A DNA stretch of 42,626 bases, taken from NCBI GenBank assembly GCA_009838845.1, contig VXRD01000168.1:1-42626 (forward strand). Direction: 5' to 3'. Positions 9,829 through 17,656 of this stretch are shown here, in pieces (position 1 is the stretch's first letter; each line of letters begins with the position of its first letter). The notes beneath the pieces are model-generated. The model was not told where the DNA came from and searched no databases. It saw nothing but the letters and a program-made list of their open reading frames with translations. The DNA comes from Gemmatimonadota bacterium (GTDB lineage: Bacteria > Latescibacterota > UBA2968). The position numbers and the translations under genes were made by a program.

Positions 9829-11040
9829 TCAGGTCTTTTTCAGATCTTCCCTGGCCATTTGCTCCCTTTCTCGACGCATCGCCTCACCCAATCCACTTTT
9901 GTAATAGTATTCCGGTGGCCACCAGTGCTCTGTCTGTCGCATGTTTGGAGCATCGTAGTCCTGACTCAAGTCGCAGTCGAACCGAGCCAGAATACTGTGC
10001 TTCCCAACGCCTGTAAAGTGACAAAGCCCCCACGTGATCCCACGTCCGTTATCGGTATTGGTAAACGCATCCGGCACATAAGGCCCCGGGGCGATGGGCA
10101 TCAGGCTGACGGTAGAAGCAATCTCGAAATTGATTCCATCTGGGGCAAACTGAATCGTATTGTGCTCATTCCCATGTCGAATCGCAAGCGCGGCAATTCC
10201 TCCCTTGAAGGGAAACAGACCCGTTTCATGTCCCGAATTCAACACGGGATTGAGCGGACATTTTTCAAAGGGTCCCAGCGGATCGTCGGCAATGGCCAAT
10301 CCCTGTAACCGGATGTTTTGCTTCTGTGCTGCGTTCATATCCGATTTATAGTACAGGTAGATTCGACCTTTGTACACCAGTGGATAGGGGTCGTGAATAG
10401 AGAACTGATCCCAGGACCCTTTTGGGCCATTGGGAATCACGACCTCCTGTGTCGGTGTCCAGGGCCCATTCGGCGAATCCGCATAGGAGATCGACACAGG
10501 ACAATCATCGCCACGCGTACCCGACATCTCCAGAAAGCTCTGATAGTAGAGATAATATCTGCCCTTCCAAACGAGAATGTCGGGCGTGGAAACAGACCGC
10601 CATCCGGGGTGCGGTTTGGCAGGTCGTGGCACCGCAACGCCCTGTTCTTCCCACACAAAACCATCTTCACTCGTAGCATACCAGATCTCTGACAGATCCC
10701 AGTCAGTCGATGGAATCGATTCCGCACCTCGTCCCGGACCCTGCGGAGGCGCATCCGTACTTCGCCGCGTGTACCATACGTAATACTTGCCGTCGGCTTT
10801 GATTACCTTGCTCGGGTCATGCCTCGTAAGCCTGCCATCTCCTCCCCGGTAATCCAGCCCTTCAAGCTCCGTGTACCGAAACTGGGAATACAACTCATTC
10901 CACCATGTAGAAGGCTCACTGTAGTTCGCAAAGAGCCGGTCCATCGCGCGGCTCAAAGGCAGATCCGGTCTTTCTCTTGGCATGACGTACGGAAAAAACG
11001 CCGCGCCTTTGTTCTTCTCATCGTTCACAGGTATCTCCAT
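9829..11040 (-). CDS. GH117-like five-bladed beta-propeller glycosidase
   Basis: A 403-residue protein resembling GH117 enzymes, which remove 3,6-anhydro-alpha-L-galactose from the non-reducing end of neoagaro-oligosaccharides. Visible hallmarks are RHDPSKVIKADGKYYVWY (Asp75), DWDLSEIWYATSEDG, VPRPAK...GWRSVSTPDILVWKG, SIHDPYP (Asp217) and SGHETG (His271), matching the Asp/Asp/His catalytic arrangement of that family. The gene abuts sulfatase 3 (its ATG directly follows that gene's TAA on the coding strand). No signal peptide. GH117 relatives outside agar degraders have unassigned specificity, so the substrate could be another anhydrosugar or galactan end; the sulfatase neighbours fit a sulfated galactan. 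Confidence 0.85.
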   Translation of the reverse strand: MEIPVNDEKNKGAAFFPYVMPRERPDLPLSRAMDRLFANYSEPSTWWNELYSQFRYTELEGLDYRGGDGRLTRHDPSKVIKADGKYYVWYTRRSTDAPPQGPGRGAESIPSTDWDLSEIWYATSEDGFVWEEQGVAVPRPAKPHPGWRSVSTPDILVWKGRYYLYYQSFLEMSGTRGDDCPVSISYADSPNGPWTPTQEVVIPNGPKGSWDQFSIHDPYPLVYKGRIYLYYKSDMNAAQKQNIRLQGLAIADDPLGPFEKCPLNPVLNSGHETGLFPFKGGIAALAIRHGNEHNTIQFAPDGINFEIASTVSLMPIAPGPYVPDAFTNTDNGRGITWGLCHFTGVGKHSILARFDCDLSQDYDAPNMRQTEHWWPPEYYYKSGLGEAMRREREQMAREDLKKT

Positions 11041-12429
11041 TTAATAAATCAGCCGGCCTTTGCGTAATGCAGGCTCATTGTAGCGCGCCATCTGGGCAAT
11101 CAACTCAGCTTTAAAGTTCTCCGCAATCTCTTTGTATTCGGGATCGGAATATACATTGACCAGCTCATCCGGGTCCTTATGCAGATCGTACAACCAGGGA
11201 TCATCAACCTGTGAGAGAACCAGTTTATAACGTCGGTTAACGGCCATAATGGTCTGCGATGTTGAAGTAGTCATATAGACAATACGATCGTCATCTACCA
11301 CCTTTTCATCACCGAGAAATGCCGCAGCATCATTTAACCCGTGGGCATTTGGAATCTCCTCCTCAATCCCCATAATGCCCAGAATCGTCGGACCGAAATC
11401 AACCGTCGTATAGGCGGTATTCACAACTTTCCCCGGAGCGATCTTTCCAGGCCAGCGAATCACAAACGGAATCTTTGCACTGCCCTCGTAGGGCATCCCC
11501 TTGTTGTGGCGTCTATGTTCGCCCATCAGGTCGCCATGATCGGCGGTAAAAATCACAATCGTATTCTGATCCAGCCCTCCGGCTTCCAGATCTGCCAGAA
11601 TGCGCCCCACATTATCGTCAATGCATTTGACCATACCAAAATACCTCTGCATCTGTCTCTGATTCAGTTCACGAGCCGTATTCCTGTCTCCAAACCGGTG
11701 CCATTTCGGCATTTTCTCCACGGGAAAATCCATCGTGCGCGGATTTTGAAAAACCATGTCTTTGTACATCGTGTCGTAGGGCGCGCGAACCGTGTTTGGC
11801 CCGTGCGGATCCGGTATAGAGACCATAATGCAAAAGGGTTGATTCTGATCGCGCTCAATAATTTCCAGGGTGCGGGTAGTCAACCAATCAGTTGTAAACG
11901 ATTTTTCGTCGGCACCATCTACTCTGCTGGCAGGCCCACCCCTGTTGTTCCTCGCCGCAACATAGGGCGTGCCGTCCTCTTTCAGCCCGAGTTTCTTCCA
12001 GTGACCGCGGTTCCACATATACCGATTGTCCTCAAAACCGAATTTGTGCTCTGGCTCAAAACCGGGCTTGGCTTCTCCACCCAGATGCCACTTGCCGAGA
12101 TATGAGGTGGCATAGCCCTGATTTTTGAGCACCTCGGCAAAAGTGATCAACCCCTCTTTCAGGGGGATATCGTTTTTATACACATCGGTGGCAATCGGAT
12201 AAAGACCGGAAACAAAAGATGCACGCGAAGGCGAGCAAACAGGCGACGACGAATAATAACTGTCGCAAATAGCGCCGTCCCGGGCGAGCGAATCAATATG
12301 AGGCGTATCTACTTTAACACCCGGCCCCCAGACAAAAGCCTGATCTTCCGTCATCAAATCGCGATAACAACCCAACGTGCGAAAATTGTGTTCATCGGTG
12401 TGAATAATCAGCAGATTCGGTTTACTCAT
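11041..12429 (-). CDS. Type I sulfatase 3
   Basis: A 462-residue sulfatase with the N-terminal metal motif LIIHTDEHN, formylglycine motif CSPSRASFVSGLYP (Cys65), and second metal site IFTADHGD near residue 285. An insertion (about 25-42) lengthens the segment between the first metal motif and DTPHIDSLARDG. AAGGGAGAATGAA precedes the ATG. It is followed without gap by the GH117-like gene. The 68-base gap upstream contains a 3' scar of a BPL_N-type gene, the same partner that stands intact before sulfatase 4. No signal peptide; a cytoplasmic location is inferred. Confidence 0.94.
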   Translation of the reverse strand: MSKPNLLIIHTDEHNFRTLGCYRDLMTEDQAFVWGPGVKVDTPHIDSLARDGAICDSYYSSSPVCSPSRASFVSGLYPIATDVYKNDIPLKEGLITFAEVLKNQGYATSYLGKWHLGGEAKPGFEPEHKFGFEDNRYMWNRGHWKKLGLKEDGTPYVAARNNRGGPASRVDGADEKSFTTDWLTTRTLEIIERDQNQPFCIMVSIPDPHGPNTVRAPYDTMYKDMVFQNPRTMDFPVEKMPKWHRFGDRNTARELNQRQMQRYFGMVKCIDDNVGRILADLEAGGLDQNTIVIFTADHGDLMGEHRRHNKGMPYEGSAKIPFVIRWPGKIAPGKVVNTAYTTVDFGPTILGIMGIEEEIPNAHGLNDAAAFLGDEKVVDDDRIVYMTTSTSQTIMAVNRRYKLVLSQVDDPWLYDLHKDPDELVNVYSDPEYKEIAENFKAELIAQMARYNEPALRKGRLIY

Positions 12430-12444
12430 TTCATTCTCCCTTGC

Positions 12445-12485
12445 TCAAATTGGGCCAGCCACCCATCTTACCGCCTTTTCCACCA
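12445..12485 (-). pseudogene. 3'-terminal scar of a BPL_N-type gene
   Basis: Bases 12455-12485 match 16837-16867, inside the 3' end of the intact BPL_N gene, at 30 of 31 positions (single difference at 12461). Read on the minus strand in the matching frame, the scar encodes LVEKAVRWVAGPI and then stops at 12445-12447; the intact protein has MVEKAVRWAAGRQ. Everything upstream of the homologous stretch is missing, because the PhyH-3 stop codon lies at 12498-12500. The simplest reading is that a BPL_N-sulfatase pair existed here and a PhyH cassette replaced most of the BPL_N gene. A 17-codon frame starting at 12498 overlaps the PhyH-3 stop but is probably not a gene. Confidence 0.6.
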
Positions 12486-12497
12486 GATAGATATTCA

Positions 12498-13382
12498 TCA
12501 ACCATGATTCACCTGCGTCTCGGAAGGCTCCGGTTCATCCTCTGCTTCGAGCAATTCCGCAATGCTTTGGCGCCCGCTGTAATAGGGCGGCTCGATAAGG
12601 GCACGGTGGAGTGGTGAAAGTTCATCTGCGAAGGACTCATATTCGTCCGGCTCATACTTTCTTCCATAGGCCATACATGCCGGAATATAGCGGTAAAGAA
12701 GCGTGCGTCGCTCGTGTGAAGCCTTCCAGGGCAGGGCACCGTGCATCAGTGCTTCGGTGAAGATAATCGCAGATCCCGCCCTGACCGGAATATGACGTAC
12801 GTTATCCATCGCGGCTTCCAGGCGACGGATTTCTCTTGGACAGGAATAGTTGGACTTATGGCTTCCTGGAAGGCACGCAAATCCGCCATCACCCGGATTT
12901 ACATCGGCGAGCTGATAGCACACTGCTGTGAGACCATTCCACATCCTGCCATCCTGAAACCGGTAGAAGGAGTGATGCCGCATGGGGGCCCCGCCTCCGT
13001 GGAAGACGTGGCCTTCATTGCCTGCCGTCATCGTAATTCCATTGGCATTCGAATACCGAAAATCATCACCCAGAAAGTCAACCATATAGCGCAGAATCCC
13101 GGGATGAATCAGCAAGTCCCGAAACGGCTCGCACCACGGCTTCGGCCAGTTCAGAAAACCCTTCATATCCCCTCGACCGTGTTCGCCAGCCAGGGCGTCC
13201 GAGGCCTTCCCGCCGTGACGGTCAGCCGCTCCGGACAGACTGTCATGATTGCGAATGCGGATATACTCGCGATTGTGATCGATCGCTTCGTTCATCGCAT
13301 GCACCTGTTCGGGCGTCAGCACATCTTCCACGACCAGATAGCCATTCAGATCGAACAGGTACTTTTCCTGATCTGTCATCAT
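12498..13382 (-). CDS. PhyH-like protein 3, with HxG in place of HxD
   Basis: A 294-residue PhyH-fold protein. The proximal iron motif reads FHGGGAP: His128 is kept, but Gly130 stands where the Asp ligand is expected. PGSHK (172-176), distal His214 (LMHGALPW) and the 2-oxoglutarate Arg (225/226) are present, so the fold and co-substrate site look intact. The segment between holds NPGDGGF instead of the usual acidic-Asn-Gly. Loss of the carboxylate ligand is characteristic of Fe/2-oxoglutarate halogenases, but other explanations exist. GGAGAT precedes the start ATG; a second ATG follows immediately. It is the third consecutive HxG PhyH gene in the operon (PhyH-5, -4, -3) and most resembles PhyH-7. 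Confidence 0.9.
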   Translation of the reverse strand: MMTDQEKYLFDLNGYLVVEDVLTPEQVHAMNEAIDHNREYIRIRNHDSLSGAADRHGGKASDALAGEHGRGDMKGFLNWPKPWCEPFRDLLIHPGILRYMVDFLGDDFRYSNANGITMTAGNEGHVFHGGGAPMRHHSFYRFQDGRMWNGLTAVCYQLADVNPGDGGFACLPGSHKSNYSCPREIRRLEAAMDNVRHIPVRAGSAIIFTEALMHGALPWKASHERRTLLYRYIPACMAYGRKYEPDEYESFADELSPLHRALIEPPYYSGRQSIAELLEAEDEPEPSETQVNHG

Positions 13383-13436
13383 CGGGTTATCTCCCTATGG
13401 GCACTCTTCCGGCGTACTTCCCGGCTTACCTGCGCA

Positions 13437-14297
13437 TCAAAACGATACAGGCGCTAAATGACCAGCATCCATCTGCGTAACCGGTGGTTTTGAAGGCTCA
13501 ATCGGACGAATAATCTTTCGCCGTGCAGGCGTTAATCTCGCCACCAACTCATCGGAGTATTCATACCCCAAACGATCTCGGGTCCAAAAAGACGAATACC
13601 GATAAATCAATGCGCGGCGCTCCCCTTCATTGGTCCTCACGCTGGCACCGTGAATAAGGGCATCTGTAAACACCACGGCATCTCCCGCCTTGAGATGCAC
13701 CTCCTTGAGAAGGGGAGCCATATCACCAGGCTCGAGAACATAATCCTTCCTGCCCTGCCTTTTCTGATGCACCAGCGGATTTGGAATATTGGACTTATGG
13801 GACCCGGGAACGACCAGTGTCCCACCATCCCCTGGACCAATATCATTCAGTGCCAGGAGAATGTTCAAATTGCCACAGAAAAATTTATTGTCGTGATATT
13901 CAAAACTCGTGCGATACATCTTATTGTGACCGCCAGCATGCAACCTCACATGGCTCCCTTGATGGATGATCGGAAGAAAATTCATCCAAATATGCAAACC
14001 GTGGTTATCCACGTACCGCTTGACAAACTCGATCCAGTTGGGATTATCGATCAACGCCTCAAAACACGAACCCCCTTCGATAACATTCCTGAAACTCACA
14101 CTGTGACTATTGGTATTTTCATTCTTCACAACATGAACATTGCCCAACCATTCCTCACCAGCGTCGCTCAAAACAAGCCATTCATCAACCTTCTCATTGA
14201 TCTCGGCAATGAGTTCTGGCTGCACAGCATTCTTTAAAATGAGAAAACCCTCAAGATCAAATCGATAATCATCCCATTCATTCGGTGTCGATATCAT
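13437..14297 (-). CDS. PhyH-like protein 4, with HxG in place of HxD
   Basis: A 286-residue PhyH-fold protein, clearly paralogous to the adjacent PhyH-5 over its full length (both start near TP-EW-DY-FDL and share PELIAEIN, RYVDN, GPGDGGT and VPGSHK). The proximal motif is RLHAGGHNK: His120 and Gly122 instead of His-x-Asp. Distal His216 (LIHGASVRTN) and an Arg pair (227/228) are present. The key residues sit at exactly the same numbers as in PhyH-5, showing a tandem duplication. AAGAAGGGATGG upstream of the ATG provides a ribosome-binding site. Its activity may be oxygenation, halogenation or neither; substrate unknown. Confidence 0.91.
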   Translation of the reverse strand: MISTPNEWDDYRFDLEGFLILKNAVQPELIAEINEKVDEWLVLSDAGEEWLGNVHVVKNENTNSHSVSFRNVIEGGSCFEALIDNPNWIEFVKRYVDNHGLHIWMNFLPIIHQGSHVRLHAGGHNKMYRTSFEYHDNKFFCGNLNILLALNDIGPGDGGTLVVPGSHKSNIPNPLVHQKRQGRKDYVLEPGDMAPLLKEVHLKAGDAVVFTDALIHGASVRTNEGERRALIYRYSSFWTRDRLGYEYSDELVARLTPARRKIIRPIEPSKPPVTQMDAGHLAPVSF

Positions 14298-14318
14298 ATT
14301 CCCATCCCTTCTTTAAAA

Positions 14319-15155
14319 TCATGCAGTCACAGATTGAACAGGCGGTCTTATCGGCACAACGGGCCGCACAATTTTTCTGCGCTCGGGTGTAAGCCTGGCG
14401 AGCAATTCTTCTGACGGCTCAAAACCAGTAGCATTTTTCATCCAAAATGCAGTATATCGATAGATCAGTATCCTGCGCTCGCCGTCATTGGTCCGCACAC
14501 TGGCACCGTGTGTACAGGCATCGGTAAAAATAACAGCGTCGCCTGCATTGAGGTGCATTTCCTTTAAATAGGGCGTCAGTTTCGTCTGCTCAACCACATT
14601 CTTATGTCGCCCATTCTCCTGCTCAAAAACCAGAGGATTAACCACATTGCATTTATGCGATCCAGGCACAATCATAGTACCGCCATCTCCTGGACCAATA
14701 TCGTTCAGCGCGAGCAAAACATTGAAATTGCCACAATAGAAATTATCGTTATGATAGCGAAAACTGGTGCGATAACTCTTGTTGTGCCCGCCAGAATGAA
14801 CAGGTACATAGCTGCCTTTCCGACTGACAGACAAATGGTTAGCCCAGATGTATAACCCATCATTATCGACATAGCGCTTCACGTACTCGAGCCAGTTGGA
14901 ATTATCGATCAACGCCTCAAAAGCTGGTCCACCCTCAATAATATTGGCAAACTTGATATCGGGGCCCTTTACGGGTTCGGGATCGCTACCGCGAACATGG
15001 CCGATCCATTTGTGTCCAGCCTCGTGTAAACGAACCCAGTGATCGACCGTCTCATTAATCTCCGCAATCAACTCTGGAGAAACAACATCCTTCAGAACGA
15101 GATATCCTTGGAGATCAAAAAGATAGTCCTCCCATTCAGTAGGTGTAGAAGTCAT
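14319..15155 (-). CDS. PhyH-like protein 5, with HxG in place of HxD
   Basis: A 278-residue paralogue of PhyH-4. The proximal motif is PVHSGGHNK (His120, Gly122), with distal His216 (CTHGASVRTN) and Arg pair 227/228. The start at 15155 follows AAAGGAGAAGAT; a longer frame to 15218 has no such site and would add a non-conserved leader. The two tandem copies differ in the loop after the first 50 residues, where substrate contacts are often found, suggesting different substrates. Upstream (15156-15408) is a 253-base gap containing a gene-tail scar, so this gene begins a block PhyH-5/-4/-3 that may have moved as a unit. Confidence 0.91.
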   Translation of the reverse strand: MTSTPTEWEDYLFDLQGYLVLKDVVSPELIAEINETVDHWVRLHEAGHKWIGHVRGSDPEPVKGPDIKFANIIEGGPAFEALIDNSNWLEYVKRYVDNDGLYIWANHLSVSRKGSYVPVHSGGHNKSYRTSFRYHNDNFYCGNFNVLLALNDIGPGDGGTMIVPGSHKCNVVNPLVFEQENGRHKNVVEQTKLTPYLKEMHLNAGDAVIFTDACTHGASVRTNDGERRILIYRYTAFWMKNATGFEPSEELLARLTPERRKIVRPVVPIRPPVQSVTA

Positions 15156-15293
15156 ATCTTCTCCTTTCGCCGCAAACTCACATGAAACACTGAAGCCCCC
15201 AGCGTGCCCAGATCCCAACCGAAACCACTGAGGGCAATTGTACTGCTGTAACGACTCCTATGTCGCTTCAAATCGTGCCATACAATTTCCCTA

Positions 15294-15368
15294 TTATTCA
15301 CAGTACAGCTTCGCCACGGCAATCGCATCCTCTTCCCAACAGGTATAAAACAAATACAACTGACCATC
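15294..15368 (-). pseudogene. 3'-terminal scar of the propeller glycosidase-like gene
   Basis: Bases 15313-15368 match 20289-20344 at 55 of 56 positions (difference at 15339 versus 20315). In the intact gene this segment encodes the C-terminal DGQLYLFYTCWEEDAIAVAK. Here the same frame continues LYCE and stops at 15294-15296. Upstream, homology ends abruptly at the Asp codon, and that frame meets a stop codon within about 15 further codons. It is therefore a truncated tail left between sulfatase 4 and PhyH-5. The near-identity implies a recent event or gene conversion. An 86-codon frame (15152-15412) crossing the same bases in another frame is an artefact. Confidence 0.65.
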
Positions 15369-15408
15369 AAAATATTCGGCTTTTTCACATAGGATTCCTT
15401 AATCTCTT

Positions 15409-16812
15409 TCATTGTTGCGCAACAGTGCGTTCGTACTCCATATCATAATACGGATTGGGTTCGTTGGGAATAATGGCTTTTGTATCGCGTTGCCAATTTT
15501 TGAGATCCTTCAAAAGTTCAGCGGCTTTTTCGGTGTGACGTGTGGCAAGGTCATTTTTTTCACCAATATCACGAGCAATATTGTAAAGTTCCACACTCCC
15601 GGTATCAAATCGCTCAATCAGTTTCCAATCGCCTTTGCGGATGGCTCCCGAAGGCACAGTACGCCAACCCGTACCTCGACCCGCGCGACCACCCCGCAAG
15701 GGCGTGATATTTTGGCAATCAGATCCTCCAAGATACAGAGGAAAGTGCCAGTACAGGGTATCGCGTTTAAGGGATGTTGCGCCAGAAAAGAGAGGAACCA
15801 GACTTTCACCATCAACAGGTTGGTGCTCAGGAAGTGTACCAGAGGTGACTTCAGTTAGGGTAGGCATAAAGTCGATACCGTAGATCGGCACATCGCATGT
15901 TGTGCCCGCAGGAATGACACCAGGCCAACGCATGCAGGTAGATACGCGGATACCGCCTTCGTAAAGCGCGCCTTTGCCACCGCGTAACGGATCCATATTG
16001 GTGTATTTGGCTATGCCACCATGATCGGCTGAGAAGATGACAAGCGTGTTGTCTGCAAGGCAGAGATCGTCAAGCGTTTGCATCACGCGACCCACGCTTT
16101 CATCAACGCTTTCAACCATAGCCCCATAAGGCGGGTTGGGATGCTCGGCTTTCTCGTAGGCGGCAATTTTATCAGCTTTGGCTAAAATGGGGGCATGCAG
16201 TGCCCAGTGGGCGAGATAAAGAAAAAAAGGGCCATCCCGATTGTCTTGAATAAATTGAACAGCTTCGTCGGTGAGCCGATCTGTGAGATACTCACCTTCG
16301 GGACCATCGCGCATAGCAGGATTTTTATAAGGACTAAAATGGCGTCCCATGCGCTGGTGACCACCAACGTTGTGATCAAAGCCTTTAGATATGGGTCCCG
16401 CTTCAGGATCATTGCCAAGCTGCCATTTGCCGATAGCACCACAAGTGTATCCCGTAGATTTGAGCACTTGCGGTATGCAAGTGACATCGGGCTTGAGGGC
16501 TATTGGATGATTAGAAGGAAAGTGTTCTAAATCGGCATCGCGAGCAGGCGTTATCAATTTCATCAGACGAACATCGCCTTTAGATGCACCACCAGGTGTA
16601 TAGATCTCATGACGCGGTGTGTACATGCCCGACATAATACTGGCACGGGAAGGTGCGCAATTAGGTCCACAAGAATACGTCTGCGGAAAAATCATGCCAC
16701 CGTGAGCAAGGCGATCAATATTCGGCGTCTCATGCGTCTTACAACCCAGAAAGCCAACATCGCGCCATCCCATGTCTGATATGATGATAAAGACGATATT
16801 AGGCGATGTCAT
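15409..16812 (-). CDS. Type I sulfatase 4
   Basis: A 467-residue sulfatase. It has the N-terminal metal motif IIISDMGWRDVG (one Asp of the usual pair is Met), the formylglycine motif CAPSRASIMSGMY (Cys52), and a second metal site FSADHGG near residue 240. The start codon overlaps the stop of the BPL_N gene in an ATGA arrangement, indicating translational coupling. No signal peptide. The replacement in the first metal motif (S-D-M rather than T-D-D) is also found in active sulfatases, so inactivity should not be assumed. Downstream lies the propeller-gene scar and then PhyH-5. Confidence 0.93.
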   Translation of the reverse strand: MTSPNIVFIIISDMGWRDVGFLGCKTHETPNIDRLAHGGMIFPQTYSCGPNCAPSRASIMSGMYTPRHEIYTPGGASKGDVRLMKLITPARDADLEHFPSNHPIALKPDVTCIPQVLKSTGYTCGAIGKWQLGNDPEAGPISKGFDHNVGGHQRMGRHFSPYKNPAMRDGPEGEYLTDRLTDEAVQFIQDNRDGPFFLYLAHWALHAPILAKADKIAAYEKAEHPNPPYGAMVESVDESVGRVMQTLDDLCLADNTLVIFSADHGGIAKYTNMDPLRGGKGALYEGGIRVSTCMRWPGVIPAGTTCDVPIYGIDFMPTLTEVTSGTLPEHQPVDGESLVPLFSGATSLKRDTLYWHFPLYLGGSDCQNITPLRGGRAGRGTGWRTVPSGAIRKGDWKLIERFDTGSVELYNIARDIGEKNDLATRHTEKAAELLKDLKNWQRDTKAIIPNEPNPYYDMEYERTVAQQ

Positions 16813-17543
16813 ACGGATCTCCTTATAAGCTGCCTACCAGCCGCCCATCTTACCGCCTTTTCCACCATATAACCCAGTGAATCTGTCTTTTCGGGGTGTG
16901 CACTAAAACAAAACACACGGCCTTTTTCAAACTGCGTGCGGACAATAGCTGAAGTGCCTGGCATAACGCCTTCAGGCGCACCTTTTTTTGCGATCTCAGT
17001 GCGGTATAGAGCAAGACTTTCGTAATCGGGGACGAATGGATCATCCAATTCGCGGCGTCCCAGCAGTGGTCCCTGACCATAGAAAATCTGAAGGGTTTTC
17101 TCCTCAATCCCAAAAAACGCCTGGGCAGCCGAAGACAATTCAATCGTCACAATGCCAGTGCCTCGCGCCCAGTGTTCTCGGTCTATCACCATTGCATCTA
17201 TCAAGTCGAGAGACCACGGGTAGTCATTGGTCGCAAGATAGGCTCCGGCACAGATCCCGATAAAACCGCCTCCCTCTTTTACAAATTCCCGCACCGCTTC
17301 TCGTCCCTTTGATTCCAGGGCACGCCCCTGCTTTCCTCCGCTACCACCGGGTTGGATGAGAACATCTACCTCCGAGAGCCCACCCTGACGAATTGCCAGA
17401 GCGTCCATCCTGACGATCTCGAAAACCGGCTTTCCCTTTGCCTTGCCGAGAACATCGAGAAGATCCACGCGACTTGGACCTGCGCCTTCGCCCTCATATA
17501 CAGCGATCCGAATACGGGTATTTTTTATTTTCTTTTCACTCAT
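16809..17543 (-). CDS. BPL_N-type class I glutamine amidotransferase-like protein
   Basis: A 244-residue protein of the biotin-protein-ligase N-terminal (BPL_N) type, a flavodoxin-like class I amidotransferase fold. The catalytic triad pattern is visible: Cys98 in GGGFIGICAGAY, and His216 and Glu218 in CFSAHPEKT. No biotin ligase domain follows, so it is a stand-alone form whose reaction is unknown. The ATG at 17543 is preferred; a TTG six codons upstream has no better site. The stop codon overlaps the sulfatase 4 start (ATGA). A scar of the same gene type also precedes sulfatase 3, suggesting a lasting functional pairing of this protein with sulfatases. Confidence 0.85.
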   Translation of the reverse strand: MSEKKIKNTRIRIAVYEGEGAGPSRVDLLDVLGKAKGKPVFEIVRMDALAIRQGGLSEVDVLIQPGGSGGKQGRALESKGREAVREFVKEGGGFIGICAGAYLATNDYPWSLDLIDAMVIDREHWARGTGIVTIELSSAAQAFFGIEEKTLQIFYGQGPLLGRRELDDPFVPDYESLALYRTEIAKKGAPEGVMPGTSAIVRTQFEKGRVFCFSAHPEKTDSLGYMVEKAVRWAAGRQLIRRSV

Positions 17544-17656
17544 GTTGAGTGATCTCGGCAACTGTGTGTTAGAGGCTGTCGCATCGGGGTGGTGCCACTT
17601 TCAGTCCTTGAAATCGGGATGACAAATAAGCACGCGCCATAGCTTTGATTCTGTTT

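Noticed and set aside
11341-12105. A 254-codon plus-strand frame opposite sulfatase 3
   Set aside because: Antisense shadow; the sulfatase on the other strand has all family motifs.
12445-12498. A 17-codon frame overlapping the PhyH-3 stop
   Set aside because: Its second half equals the C-terminus of the BPL_N protein, so it is better explained as a gene scar than a micro-protein.
12430-15410. Mobile element carrying the PhyH trio
   Set aside because: The flanking scars suggest movement, but no transposase, integrase, terminal inverted repeats or target-site duplication can be seen.
15152-15412. An 86-codon minus-strand frame starting in an ATGA overlap with sulfatase 4
   Set aside because: Its bases carry the tail of the propeller glycosidase gene in another frame and the ribosome-binding site of PhyH-5; the product resembles nothing and is Cys/Arg-rich.
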